From BP-464 sp045805505 (GTDB lineage Bacteria > Actinomycetota > Thermoleophilia > Solirubrobacterales > Solirubrobacteraceae), in contig JBJMLA010000003.1 of NCBI GenBank assembly GCA_045805505.1, positions 1 to 64,000 of the forward strand: a stretch of 64,000 nt of DNA. Reading direction: 5' to 3'. A program made the position numbers and the translations under genes. The stretch's first letter is position 1. The number at the start of each line of letters is the position of its first letter. Positions 6,845-14,818 of this stretch are shown piece after piece. The notes below the pieces were generated by a model that saw nothing but the letters and a program-made list of their open reading frames with translations, was not told where the DNA came from and did not search any database.

Positions 6845-9495
6845 GGGCGCAGCAGGGCCTCGACGCGCTCGAGCACCGCGTCGCCGAGCGACTCGTCCCA
6901 GCTGCGCGCCCAGCGCACCTCGGCGCCGGCCACGCGCGCGGCGGCGTCCTCGGCGCGCTCGGCGGCCGCGCGCAGGCCGGCCGCGACGCCCTCGACGGTC
7001 GGCTCGACCGCGACGAGGTTCGGGGAGATGGCGGCGAGCGCCTCGGCGGTCTTGTTGGCGAACGTGCTCGTCACCGTCACGAGGCCGGCGGCGGCCATCT
7101 CGATCGGCACCAGGCTCGGGTGAGGCGTGTGCATCAGCGACAGCCCGACGTCGTGGTCGCGCAGCAGCGCCGCGTAGTCGGCCTGCGCGGTCCTGGGCAG
7201 CAGCTCGAGCTCGGCATCGCCGACGGGAACGCTGCGCCCCAGCGCGACCGTGCCGATCCCGCGCAGCTCCCAGCCGGCGAACGCGCCGTCGGCCAGCGCG
7301 CGGCGCAGGCCGAGCAGCGCCAGCTCGTAGAGGTTGCGGGCGGCGTGAGGCTCCGGCCGGGCGTAGACGAGCAAGCGGCGCGGCGCGCGCCCGGCGAGCT
7401 GCGCGGTGGTGGGCGGCGTGACCGAGGAGATCGCGTTCTCGAAGGCGGCGGAGCGCTCGTCGCCGTCGGGCGCGGCGAACACCCCGAGCCCCTCGCGGCG
7501 GAACCAGTCGCGCAGCAGCTCCGTGGAGAACAGCGCGGTGTGCTCGAAGCGGTAGCTCTGCTCGGCCAGCGCCGCCCAGCTGCCGTTGGGGAACGTGAAG
7601 GGCTCGTGCTCCTGGATGAGGTAGAGGAAGCCGGGCGTCCCGGCCGCGCGGGCCGCCGCGTCGGCGAGGTGCGCCGTCCACCAGGTCGTGGCGACGAAGC
7701 GGTCGCCCGCGGAGACCTCGACGCCGGCCGGGCCGCGGGCCGCCTGCACCTCGACCGCATCGAAGAACCCCGCCAGCCCCTCGTAGGACTCGACGGCCCT
7801 CCGGGCGCGATCCAGGTCACCGGGCAGCAGCGCGCTCGCGTCGGTGATGAGCACGCGGACCCGGTGGCCGCGCCGCGCGAGCCGCAGCGCGAGGTTGAGC
7901 TTGCCGATGTAGCCCGCGAAGAAGTGCTCGAGGTCGAGCTCGGGGATCAGCACGTTGACGCGCGGCGCGCCGTCGACGACGTGCAGGTCGAGCGGCGCGA
8001 TCTTGTCGGCCATCCCCTGGACGTCGCCGGGCAGCGTCCCCGCCGCCGTGCGCGTCTCGCGGCCCAGCCCGGGCGGCGGGACGGCGTCGAGCCGGCCCTT
8101 GCCCTGCGGCCGGTCGCGCGCGGTCGCGCCCAGCAGCCGGCGCCAGACGAACGTGTAGCCGAGCATCCACTCGGCGCCCAGCGTCTCGGGCGTGCCGGCC
8201 AGCTCCCGGGCGCCGCGCGCGAACAGCCGCGCGGTGGCCAGCGGCGAGCGCTCGGCGGCGACGAACCGTGCGAGCGACCGGCGCTTGGCGCGCGGGATGC
8301 GGTCGCCGAGCCGCAGCGTCAGCAGCTGCGCGAGCGCGCGCAGGCGCAGGGTGTCGGCGAAGTAGTGGCGGCGCCACAGCTGAACGCGCCGGCGGCCGTC
8401 GCGGCGCAGCGCGGCGGCCCGGTCGCGCATCGACGGCATGAGGTTGGCCGCCTCGTGGCCGATCGTCGCGCTGTGGTGCTGGACGTAGTCATAGAGCGGC
8501 CGGTCGACGTAGGCGATGTCGCCGCCGGCCAGCGCGACGAGGCCGAGCCAGTGGTCGTGGAAGTGGTTCCACTGCCCGGGCGGGAAGGGCAGCGCGTCGT
8601 CGAGCAGCGCGCGCGGGAACAGCGAGGCCGCCCCGGTCACCGCGTTGGCCACGAGCTGGCTGAGCAGGTCGGTGGTGTTGTTGCGCCGCCGGCCCCAGAA
8701 CGTCTCGGCCACCACGGATCCGTCGCGGGTGACGATCCGCGCGTCGCTGTAGGCCAGGCGGGCGCCGCCGATGGCGCCGAGGAGCGTCTCGAGCTTGTCC
8801 GGATGCCACGCGTCGTCCTGGTCGGCCAGCGCGATGAAGTCCGCGGCGGGCGGCGCAAGCTCGAGCGCCCGCTCGAAGTTGCGGTAGAAGCCCAGCCGCC
8901 GCTCCGAGCGCGAGACGACGAAGCGGGGATCGTCGCCCACCGTGCGCTGCAGCGCCGCGAAGCGCTCGGGGCGGGAGTGGTCGTCGGAGATCACGCAGAC
9001 CCAGTTGGGGTGCGTCTGCGCCCGGATCGAGTCGAGCTGGCGGGCCAGCAGGTCGTCGGGCGGGTCGTAGGTGGCCATGCACACCGCCACGAGCGGGCCG
9101 TCGGCGGGCGCGGCCACCGACGCCGGCGCCTCGGGCACGCGCTCGGCGATCGCGCCCAGATCGGCGTCGGCCGTCGTTCCGTCCTCCAGCGTGGCGCGCA
9201 CCCCGAGCCTCACGGCCCCGCCGGCGGCGTCGACCGAGGCGATGCCCCAGAAGCCGCTGCGGTAGGAGAACCCCGCGGGATCGGTCCCGCGGCGCTCCTC
9301 GTCGCGCAGCAGGTCCAGCCGCGGCATCCCCCACGCCAGGACGGGCTGCACCACCCCGTCGACGAGCAGCTCGAGGCCGCTCAGTCGTCCGGCCGGCGCC
9401 CAGCACCAGCCCGCCACGAGCACGACCTGGGAGGCGCCCCGGGCAAGCTCCGCGGGCAGTGGAGCGTCGAGGCCGACGCGGAGTTCGCCGCTCAC
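6841..9495 (-). CDS. two-domain glycosyltransferase: GT2 fused to WsaF-like GT
   Basis: 884 residues from a GTG at 9495, eight bases after a TAGTCT box; upstream sequence in this frame is antisense to the methyltransferase gene. Residues 1-120 form an accessory beta-rich domain also present in the GT2 at 11428-12759. Residues 135-340 are a GT2 fold with VAVCMATYDPP, ISDDHSRP and ALADQDDAWHPDKL, close to rhamnosyltransferase-type enzymes. From about residue 515 a second transferase begins: RVNVLIPELDLEHFFAGYIG, LIQEHEPFTFPNGS and VPIEMAAAGLVTVTSTFANK. This resembles WsaF, a rhamnosyltransferase of S-layer glycan synthesis. The fusion probably adds two sugars in succession to a surface glycan. 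It is followed by an overlapping acyltransferase gene. Confidence 0.85.
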   Translation of the reverse strand: MSGELRVGLDAPLPAELARGASQVVLVAGWCWAPAGRLSGLELLVDGVVQPVLAWGMPRLDLLRDEERRGTDPAGFSYRSGFWGIASVDAAGGAVRLGVRATLEDGTTADADLGAIAERVPEAPASVAAPADGPLVAVCMATYDPPDDLLARQLDSIRAQTHPNWVCVISDDHSRPERFAALQRTVGDDPRFVVSRSERRLGFYRNFERALELAPPAADFIALADQDDAWHPDKLETLLGAIGGARLAYSDARIVTRDGSVVAETFWGRRRNNTTDLLSQLVANAVTGAASLFPRALLDDALPFPPGQWNHFHDHWLGLVALAGGDIAYVDRPLYDYVQHHSATIGHEAANLMPSMRDRAAALRRDGRRRVQLWRRHYFADTLRLRALAQLLTLRLGDRIPRAKRRSLARFVAAERSPLATARLFARGARELAGTPETLGAEWMLGYTFVWRRLLGATARDRPQGKGRLDAVPPPGLGRETRTAAGTLPGDVQGMADKIAPLDLHVVDGAPRVNVLIPELDLEHFFAGYIGKLNLALRLARRGHRVRVLITDASALLPGDLDRARRAVESYEGLAGFFDAVEVQAARGPAGVEVSAGDRFVATTWWTAHLADAAARAAGTPGFLYLIQEHEPFTFPNGSWAALAEQSYRFEHTALFSTELLRDWFRREGLGVFAAPDGDERSAAFENAISSVTPPTTAQLAGRAPRRLLVYARPEPHAARNLYELALLGLRRALADGAFAGWELRGIGTVALGRSVPVGDAELELLPRTAQADYAALLRDHDVGLSLMHTPHPSLVPIEMAAAGLVTVTSTFANKTAEALAAISPNLVAVEPTVEGVAAGLRAAAERAEDAAARVAGAEVRWARSWDESLGDAVLERVEALLRP

Positions 9496-9503
9496 GAGGG
9501 GTG

Positions 9504-9521
9504 AGACTATCCGCCTAGACT
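9504..9521. promoter_or_regulatory. back-to-back leaderless promoters for glycosyltransferase and methyltransferase genes
   Basis: Two -10 boxes face away from each other. TAGTCT on the minus strand (9509-9504) is eight bases before the GTG of the glycosyltransferase. TAGACT on the plus strand (9516-9521) is seven bases before the ATG of the methyltransferase. Only 33 bases separate the two start codons, leaving no room for ribosome binding sites on either message. Confidence 0.6.
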
Positions 9522-9528
9522 CGCGCCG

Positions 9529-10500
9529 ATGAGCCGCCGGGACGACATCCGCAAGATCGCCTTCGACCCCGAGGATCCGTGGTTCACGTCGCTGACCAAC
9601 AACGCCGAGTTCCTGTTCGGCAGCCTCGAGGCGGCGGGCGCGCGCAGCGTCATGGAGGTCGGCGCCTACGCCGGCGAGCTGACCCAGAAGCTGCTCGACT
9701 GGGCCGAGCCGCACGGCGGCCGCGTCGTGGCCATCGACCCCGCTCCGCAGCCCAAGCTGGCCAAGATGGCCGAGGATCGCGACGACCTCGACCTGATCTA
9801 CGCGACCAGTCACGACGCCCTCGACGGCATCGAGCTGACCGACGCGGTCATCCTCGACGGCGACCACAACTACTTCACGGTGGCCGGCGAGCTGCGGCTG
9901 ATCGCCGAGGCGGCCGGCGACGGGCCGCTGCCGCTGCTGCTCTTCCACGACGTCGGCTGGCCGCACGCCCGCCGCGACAGCTACGTCGACGTGAGCCAGA
10001 TCCCCGCCGACGAGCTGCCCCAGCCCGTCGTCGAGGGCGGCGGCCTGTTCCCCGGCGACCCCGGCATCCGCGCCGACGGCCTGCCGATGTGGAACTCCGC
10101 GGCGCGCGAGGGCGGCGAGCGCAACGGCGTGCTGACCGCGGTCGAGGACTTCATGGCGACCCGCGGCGACAGCCTGCGCCTGGCCATCATCCCGTCGTTC
10201 TTCGGCTTCGGGGTGATGTGGGAGAAGGGCGCGCCGTACGCCGGCGCGCTCGAGGAGCTGCTGGGCCCGTGGGACCGCAACCCGATCCTGCAGCGCCTCG
10301 AGGACAGCCGCATCCTGTTCCTGACCTCGGCGCACAGCTCGGTCGAGCGCGACATCCGCAAGTACCACCTGCTCACGCGGCTGCTGATGTCGCGGTCGTT
10401 CAAGATCTCGCAGGCCATCTCGAAGATCGCCGGCCGCGGCGAGCAGGCGTTCACCGACGAGGAGATCCGCGCCCGCCTCGCCGAGACGGACGCCGCCTAG
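9529..10500 (+). CDS. class I SAM-dependent methyltransferase
   Basis: 323 residues. The glycine motif VMEVGAYAGELTQKLL and following RVVAIDPAP fit motif I and the acidic end of strand beta-2 in class I methyltransferases. ILDGDHNYFTVAGEL matches the Methyltransf_24 pattern, in which a DGDH segment binds metal. LLLFHDVGWPHARRD looks like the active-site region. The family methylates sugars, catechols or lipid heads, and within a glycan locus a sugar-methylating or chain-capping role is plausible but not proven. The C-terminal 60 residues are helical and charged. It diverges from the large glycosyltransferase and converges with the GT2-like gene at 10505. Confidence 0.8.
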   Translation: MSRRDDIRKIAFDPEDPWFTSLTNNAEFLFGSLEAAGARSVMEVGAYAGELTQKLLDWAEPHGGRVVAIDPAPQPKLAKMAEDRDDLDLIYATSHDALDGIELTDAVILDGDHNYFTVAGELRLIAEAAGDGPLPLLLFHDVGWPHARRDSYVDVSQIPADELPQPVVEGGGLFPGDPGIRADGLPMWNSAAREGGERNGVLTAVEDFMATRGDSLRLAIIPSFFGFGVMWEKGAPYAGALEELLGPWDRNPILQRLEDSRILFLTSAHSSVERDIRKYHLLTRLLMSRSFKISQAISKIAGRGEQAFTDEEIRARLAETDAA

Positions 10501-10504
10501 ACCC

Positions 10505-11401
10505 CTAGCGCGCCTTGCCCGCGGTGCGGAAGGTGCGTCGCAGGAGGTTGGCGACGCGCAGCGGCCGGGTGATGCGCCAGCTCAGGCTGCGCTCGATCTC
10601 GTTGACCGCCGCCTCGCGCTTGAGCTCCTCGGCGCGGTGCAGGGTCCTGTAGACGGCGAGCTGAGCCTCGGCCTGGCGCGCGCGCTGCTTCCAGTCGCCG
10701 CCCCCCTCGCCGACGCCGGGCATCCGGCCCTCCCACTTCTCGGCCACCGCGATGTGGGCGGCGGCCCACGTGTCGGGGTTGCTGACGAGGTCGAGCCCGT
10801 GGTGGTGGACGACCTGCAGGTTGGCGGTGACGATCTTCTTGCCCGCCTCGCGCACGGTCAGGCAGAAGTCGAAGTCGTAGCCGTGCAGCATCCCCAGCGA
10901 CTCGTCGAAGCGCAGGTTGCGCACGACCCACGGCGAGAGCACCAGCACGAAGCCGTCGACCGAGTCGACCTCGCCGAGCTCCGCGTAGGCGGGCTTGGGC
11001 TCGCCGTCCCAGCCGAACGCCGGCAGGTCGCCGCCGCCGAACTCCTCGTAGCGGTGGATGAAGGCCGCCCACGTCACCGAGCCGTGCCACCAGGCGATGC
11101 TGCGCACGCCAACCGCGCCCGCGCAGCCCACGACGCCCACCTCGGGGTCGGCGATCGCCTCGCGGACCTTGGCGCAGAAGTCCGGATCGACGATCTCGGA
11201 GTCCTGGTGCAGGAGCACCAGCGCCTCGAGGTCGTCGAGCTTGGCCGCCTGCTCGATGATCAGGTTGTAGCTCTCGTAGATCGAGCCGGCGGCGGCGCGC
11301 GCGAGCACGACGGAGTCCTGCTCCTTGGCCAGGGCGATGCCCGGGCCGCAGGCCTTGTCGTACATCACCGGGTTGGTGATCGAGGAGCCGAACGCGATCA
11401 T
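10505..11401 (-). CDS. GT2-like glycosyltransferase (StrF-type)
   Basis: 298 residues. The N-terminus IAFGSSITNPVMYDKACGPG, then SIYESYNLIIEQA and ALVLLHQDSEIVD, follow the pattern of the StrF/Glyco_tranf_2_5 family, in which the HQD segment replaces the usual DxD. VDSVDGFVLVLSPWVVRNL and HGYDFDFCLTVREAG form the second half of the nucleotide-sugar site, and HHHGLDLVSNPDTW is typical of the family. After residue 240 comes a charged coil (DWKQRARQAEAQLAVYRTLH) and an amphipathic end that may touch the membrane. It is expected to act in the cytoplasm on the same surface glycan as its neighbours. Start ATG is seven bases after TAGGCT. The acceptor is unknown. Confidence 0.8.
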   Translation of the reverse strand: MIAFGSSITNPVMYDKACGPGIALAKEQDSVVLARAAAGSIYESYNLIIEQAAKLDDLEALVLLHQDSEIVDPDFCAKVREAIADPEVGVVGCAGAVGVRSIAWWHGSVTWAAFIHRYEEFGGGDLPAFGWDGEPKPAYAELGEVDSVDGFVLVLSPWVVRNLRFDESLGMLHGYDFDFCLTVREAGKKIVTANLQVVHHHGLDLVSNPDTWAAAHIAVAEKWEGRMPGVGEGGGDWKQRARQAEAQLAVYRTLHRAEELKREAAVNEIERSLSWRITRPLRVANLLRRTFRTAGKAR

Positions 11402-11408
11402 CCGGTGC

Positions 11409-11418
11409 AGCCTATTGT
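11409..11418. promoter_or_regulatory. overlapping divergent -10 boxes between two GT2 genes
   Basis: The sequence CAGCCTATTGTC serves both strands. Read on the minus strand it gives TAGGCT (11414-11409), seven bases before the ATG at 11401. Read on the plus strand it gives TATTGT (11413-11418), nine bases before the ATG at 11428. The two hexamers share two base pairs, so polymerase could bind in only one direction at a time. Confidence 0.55.
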
Positions 11419-11427
11419 CGGTGCGGC

Positions 11428-12759
11428 ATGACCCCCGGACGCGTTGCGATCGAGAGCCTGCTGCCCGCGACGCTGCCGCCGCAGCGGCCGACCGCGGTCT
11501 TCCTGCAGGGTCGCGCGGAGGGCGTCGCGCGCCTCGAGATCCTCGTCGACGACGTCGCGCACGCCCCGCTGGCGGCCGGAATGCCGCGCTCGGATCTGGC
11601 CGGCAAGGGCGGCTGGTGGGCGGTCGTCCCGCTGCCCGGCCGCGCCGCCGGGGAGACGATCGTCATCGCCGCGCGGGCCGACGGAACGACGATCCCGTTG
11701 CACGAGATCGCCATCGCGTCGCCGCCGGCGACCCAGCCCGCCGGCCGTGCGATCGCGGTCTGCATGGCGACCTACGAGCCCGATCCGGCCATGTTCGAGG
11801 CCCAGATCGAGTCGCTGCGCGCACAGACCGAGACCGACTGGATCTGCGTCATCAGCGACGACGGCTCGTCCCCGGCCGCCGTGTTGGCGATGCAGCGGGT
11901 CCTCGGCGACGACACGCGCTTCCGCTTCGACCGCGCACCCGAGCGCCAGGTCTTCTACCGCAACTTCGAGCGCGCGCTGACCCTGGCCCCGCCCGACGCC
12001 ACCCTCGTCGCGCTGGCCGACCAGGACGACATCTGGCATCCCGGCAAGCTGACGACCCTGCGCGCCGCGCTGGGCGACGCGCCGCTCGTCTACTCCGAGC
12101 AGCGGCTGGTTACCCCCGGCGGCGCCCTGGTCCGCGAGAGCCTGTGGAACGGGCGCCGGCCCAACCACACCGACATCACGTCGCTGCTAGTCGCGGGCGG
12201 GGTGACGGGCGCGGCGATGCTGATGCGCCGCGATGTGGCCGACGCCGCCGTGCCGTTCCCGGACACGCCGGGCATGGACTTCCACGACCACTGGATCGCG
12301 CTCGTCGCGCTGGCCCACGGCGAGATCGCGTTCGTCGACCGGCCGCTCTATGACTACGTCCAGCACGGCGACGCGGTCTTCGGCCGCCACGACGAGCCGA
12401 TCCCCGAGGCCATGCGCCACCTGCGCAGCCGCTGGCGCGCCGCCTACTTCGGCGGCTACGTCCAGCGCGCGGTGTTCGCCCAGGCCCTGCTGGCCCGCTG
12501 CGACACCGTGCTCTCGGCGTCCAAGCGCCAGGCGCTGCGGCGCTACCTGCGCGCCGAGCGCTCGCCGCTCGGGCCGGCCTGGCTGGCCGCGCGGTCGCTG
12601 CGCCGGCTGACCGGCCGCAACGAGACCGTGGGCAGCGAGGGCGACCTCGCGGTGGGCCTGCTGTGGCGGCGCGTGGCGCGCCTGGGGCGCGACACCCGTT
12701 CGCCCGACGCGTGGACGTTCCAGCAGAAGCGCCTGCGCCGCTGGCGGTGGGCCCGGTGA
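11428..12759 (+). CDS. GT2 glycosyltransferase with N-terminal accessory domain
   Basis: 443 residues. Residues 1-100 form the same kind of accessory domain as in the fusion protein at 6841-9495, with RLEILVDDV and AAGMPRSDLA matching LELLVDGV and AWGMPRLDLL there. The GT2 domain follows: IAVCMATYEPDPAMFEAQI, ISDDGSSP, ALADQDDIWHPGKL and FHDHWIALVALAHGEIAFVD; the last matches FHDHWLGLVALAGGDIAYVD in the paralog, and both continue with DRPLYDYVQH. These are hallmarks of rhamnosyltransferase-like GT2 enzymes. A basic C-terminal region (QQKRLRRWRWAR) ends the protein. It lacks the second, WsaF-like half of its paralog. The wzt gene follows 20 bases later, so it probably belongs to the export operon. 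Confidence 0.85.
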   Translation: MTPGRVAIESLLPATLPPQRPTAVFLQGRAEGVARLEILVDDVAHAPLAAGMPRSDLAGKGGWWAVVPLPGRAAGETIVIAARADGTTIPLHEIAIASPPATQPAGRAIAVCMATYEPDPAMFEAQIESLRAQTETDWICVISDDGSSPAAVLAMQRVLGDDTRFRFDRAPERQVFYRNFERALTLAPPDATLVALADQDDIWHPGKLTTLRAALGDAPLVYSEQRLVTPGGALVRESLWNGRRPNHTDITSLLVAGGVTGAAMLMRRDVADAAVPFPDTPGMDFHDHWIALVALAHGEIAFVDRPLYDYVQHGDAVFGRHDEPIPEAMRHLRSRWRAAYFGGYVQRAVFAQALLARCDTVLSASKRQALRRYLRAERSPLGPAWLAARSLRRLTGRNETVGSEGDLAVGLLWRRVARLGRDTRSPDAWTFQQKRLRRWRWAR

Positions 12760-12766
12760 GCACCGA

Positions 12767-12772
12767 TAGGCT
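12767..12772 (+). promoter_or_regulatory. -10 hexamer in front of wzt (leaderless type)
   Basis: TAGGCT, seven bases before the GTG at 12780, within the 20-base gap after the GT2 gene. It suggests that the exporter has its own promoter in addition to read-through. Confidence 0.5.
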
Positions 12773-12779
12773 CAGCGCC

Positions 12780-13985
12780 GTGTCACACGCCCCCGTGGTC
12801 GTCGAGGCCCGGGACGTCCGCAAGACCTTCCGGGTCTCCACCCTCCGCATCGACACCCTCAAGGAACGGCTCACCCAGCGGCGCACCGGCGCCGACCTGC
12901 GGGAGATCGCCGCGCTCAAGGGCGTGTCGTTCGACGTCCACCAGGGCGAGTTCTTCGGCATCGTCGGCCGCAACGGCTCGGGCAAGAGCACGCTGCTGAA
13001 GATCCTGGCCAGCATCTACCGCCCCGACGCCGGCCGCGTGCGGATGGCCGGCCGCCTGGCGCCGTTCATCGAGCTGGGCGTCGGCTTCGACTCCGAGCTG
13101 ACCGCCCGCGAGAACGTCGCGCTCAACGGCGTGCTGATGGGCCTGTCGAGGCGCGACGCCAGCCGCCGGCTCGGCTCCGTGCTCGAGTTCGCCGAGCTGC
13201 AGGAGTACGCCGACCTCAAGCTCAAGAACTACTCGTCGGGCATGCTCGTCCGCCTGGCCTTCGCGGTGATGGTCGAGGCCGACGCCGACATCATGCTCAT
13301 CGACGAGGTCCTCGCCGTCGGCGACGCCGCGTTCGCGCGCAAGTGCATGGACGTCTTCCGCGAGAAGCGCGAGGCCGGCAAGACCATCCTGCTGGTCACC
13401 CACGACATGGCGACCGTGCAGAGCTTCTGCGACCGGGCCATGGTCATCCACGACGGCGACATGACGTTCCTCGGCGACCCCGAGGCCGCCGCGCTGGAGT
13501 ACTACCGGCTCAACTTCGAGGCGGGCTACGCCGACCTGCCGTCCCACGAGGGGATCACCGTCGCGCCGGATCTCAACGTGGCGATCGCCGAGGCCTACCT
13601 GACCAACCCCGCCGGCGAGCGCGAGGAGAACGCCGAGCAGGGCGTCCCGATCGGCCTGCACCTGCTGCTCCAGGCGCGCCGCGACCTGGCCAACCCCGGG
13701 TTCGCCCTCCACGTCTACAACGAGGAGGGCCAGGAGGTCTTCGGCCTCAACCCGGAACTCGACCACGCCCTGGTCCCCGCCGGCGAGCGGATCCGCATCG
13801 CGGGCACGATCGAGAACCCGCTGCTGCCCGGCCGCTACTTCATCGACCTGTGGGTCGCCCGCGACCAGGACGAGGGCGCGATGGCCATGCAACGCACCCA
13901 CCTGCTCGACTTCGTCGTCTACGGCACGCGCCCCGGCGCGGGCAACGTCTCGGTCGGCCACGACGTCACGGCGAGCGTCGAATGA
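12780..13985 (+). CDS. wzt: polysaccharide ABC transporter ATP-binding subunit with C-terminal glycan-binding domain
   Basis: 401 residues from the GTG seven bases after TAGGCT. Residues 1-240 are the ATPase: Walker A GIVGRNGSGKSTLLK, signature NYSSGMLVRLAFAV, Walker B IMLIDEVLAVGD and switch His LLVTHDM. The phrase LAPFIELGVGFDSELTARENV is specific to the TagH/Wzt polysaccharide export group. From about residue 270 a beta-sandwich domain follows (GFALHVYNEEGQEVFGLN, LLPGRYFIDLWVARD), the kind that in Wzt recognises the capped end of the O-antigen. With Wzm it exports a finished, lipid-linked glycan to the outer face of the membrane. Its stop overlaps the wzm ATG. The binding domain implies a defined terminal group, for which the nearby methyl- and acyltransferases are candidates. 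Confidence 0.92.
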   Translation: MSHAPVVVEARDVRKTFRVSTLRIDTLKERLTQRRTGADLREIAALKGVSFDVHQGEFFGIVGRNGSGKSTLLKILASIYRPDAGRVRMAGRLAPFIELGVGFDSELTARENVALNGVLMGLSRRDASRRLGSVLEFAELQEYADLKLKNYSSGMLVRLAFAVMVEADADIMLIDEVLAVGDAAFARKCMDVFREKREAGKTILLVTHDMATVQSFCDRAMVIHDGDMTFLGDPEAAALEYYRLNFEAGYADLPSHEGITVAPDLNVAIAEAYLTNPAGEREENAEQGVPIGLHLLLQARRDLANPGFALHVYNEEGQEVFGLNPELDHALVPAGERIRIAGTIENPLLPGRYFIDLWVARDQDEGAMAMQRTHLLDFVVYGTRPGAGNVSVGHDVTASVE

Positions 13986-14818
13986 GCACGCCCGAGTTGC
14001 GCGAGGTCAGCGGTCCCGGCGCTCTCGGCGGCAGCTGGCGCCGCACGCGCGACCTGCTGTTCCTGATCGCGGCGACCGAGTTCAAGCGCACCTACTTCGG
14101 CACGGTGCTGGGCTACCTGTGGACGCTGGCGCGCCCGCTGATGCTCTTCGGCGTGATGCTCGCGGTCTTCACCCAGGCCTTCAAGCTGGGCGGCGACGTC
14201 GAGAACTACCCCGTGCTGCTGCTGCTCAACATCGTGCTCTTCGGGGTCTTCCAGGAGTCGACGACCACGGCGGTGACGTCGGTGGCGGCCAAGGAGGGCA
14301 TCGTCCGCAAGACGCAGTTCCCGCGTCTGGTCATCCCGCTGGCCGTCGTGCTCACGGCGCTGTTCAACCTCGGCCTGAACCTGATCGTCGTCTTCGTCTT
14401 CATCCTCGCCTTCGGCGTGGACCCGCAGTGGACGTGGCTGCTGTTGCCGGTGCTCGTCCTGGCGCTGACGATCTTCTCGACCGCCGTCTCGATGATCGTC
14501 TCGTCGCTGTACCCGCGCTTCCGCGACGTGGCGATCATCTGGTCGGTCGCCTCGACGGCGCTGTTCTACGCCACGCCGGTCCTCTACCCGCTCGAGGCGG
14601 TGGCGCCCAAGCTGCGCGAGATCATCTCGCTGAACCCGCTGTCGCCCATCTTCGAGCTGGCCCATCGCTGGATCATCGACGCCGACGCGCCGGGTCTGCG
14701 GGAGCTGACCGGCGGCGGCGCCCGCCTGCTGATCCCGGTGGGGATCTACGTGGTGACGTGCGTGCTCGCGGTCTGGACGTTCAGCCGCGAAGCTCCGCGG
14801 ATCGCGGAAGCGCTCTAG
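13982..14818 (+). CDS. wzm: polysaccharide ABC transporter permease
   Basis: 278 residues with six hydrophobic segments. The N-terminal amphipathic stretch and LIAATEFKRTYFGTVLGYLW are characteristic of ABC2-type polysaccharide and teichoic-acid exporters (Wzm/TagG), as are KTQFPRLVIPLAVVLTAL and the loop FRDVAIIWSV. It forms the membrane channel for Wzt. ATGA overlap with wzt ensures balanced synthesis. The last 38 bases of the gene run antisense to the 3' end of the GGDEF-EAL gene, so the two mRNAs overlap tail to tail. Confidence 0.92.
   Translation: MSTPELREVSGPGALGGSWRRTRDLLFLIAATEFKRTYFGTVLGYLWTLARPLMLFGVMLAVFTQAFKLGGDVENYPVLLLLNIVLFGVFQESTTTAVTSVAAKEGIVRKTQFPRLVIPLAVVLTALFNLGLNLIVVFVFILAFGVDPQWTWLLLPVLVLALTIFSTAVSMIVSSLYPRFRDVAIIWSVASTALFYATPVLYPLEAVAPKLREIISLNPLSPIFELAHRWIIDADAPGLRELTGGGARLLIPVGIYVVTCVLAVWTFSREAPRIAEAL

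Noticed and set aside
7120..9504. A 794-residue plus-strand frame opposite the fused glycosyltransferase
   Set aside because: Composition is that of an antisense shadow (Arg, Gly, Val, Glu in simple alternation) with no recognisable motif.
6841..10368. A single 1175-residue open frame on the minus strand
   Set aside because: The part beyond 9495 is antisense to the methyltransferase gene and has no protein-like composition; GTG at 9495 with a -10 box is the better start.
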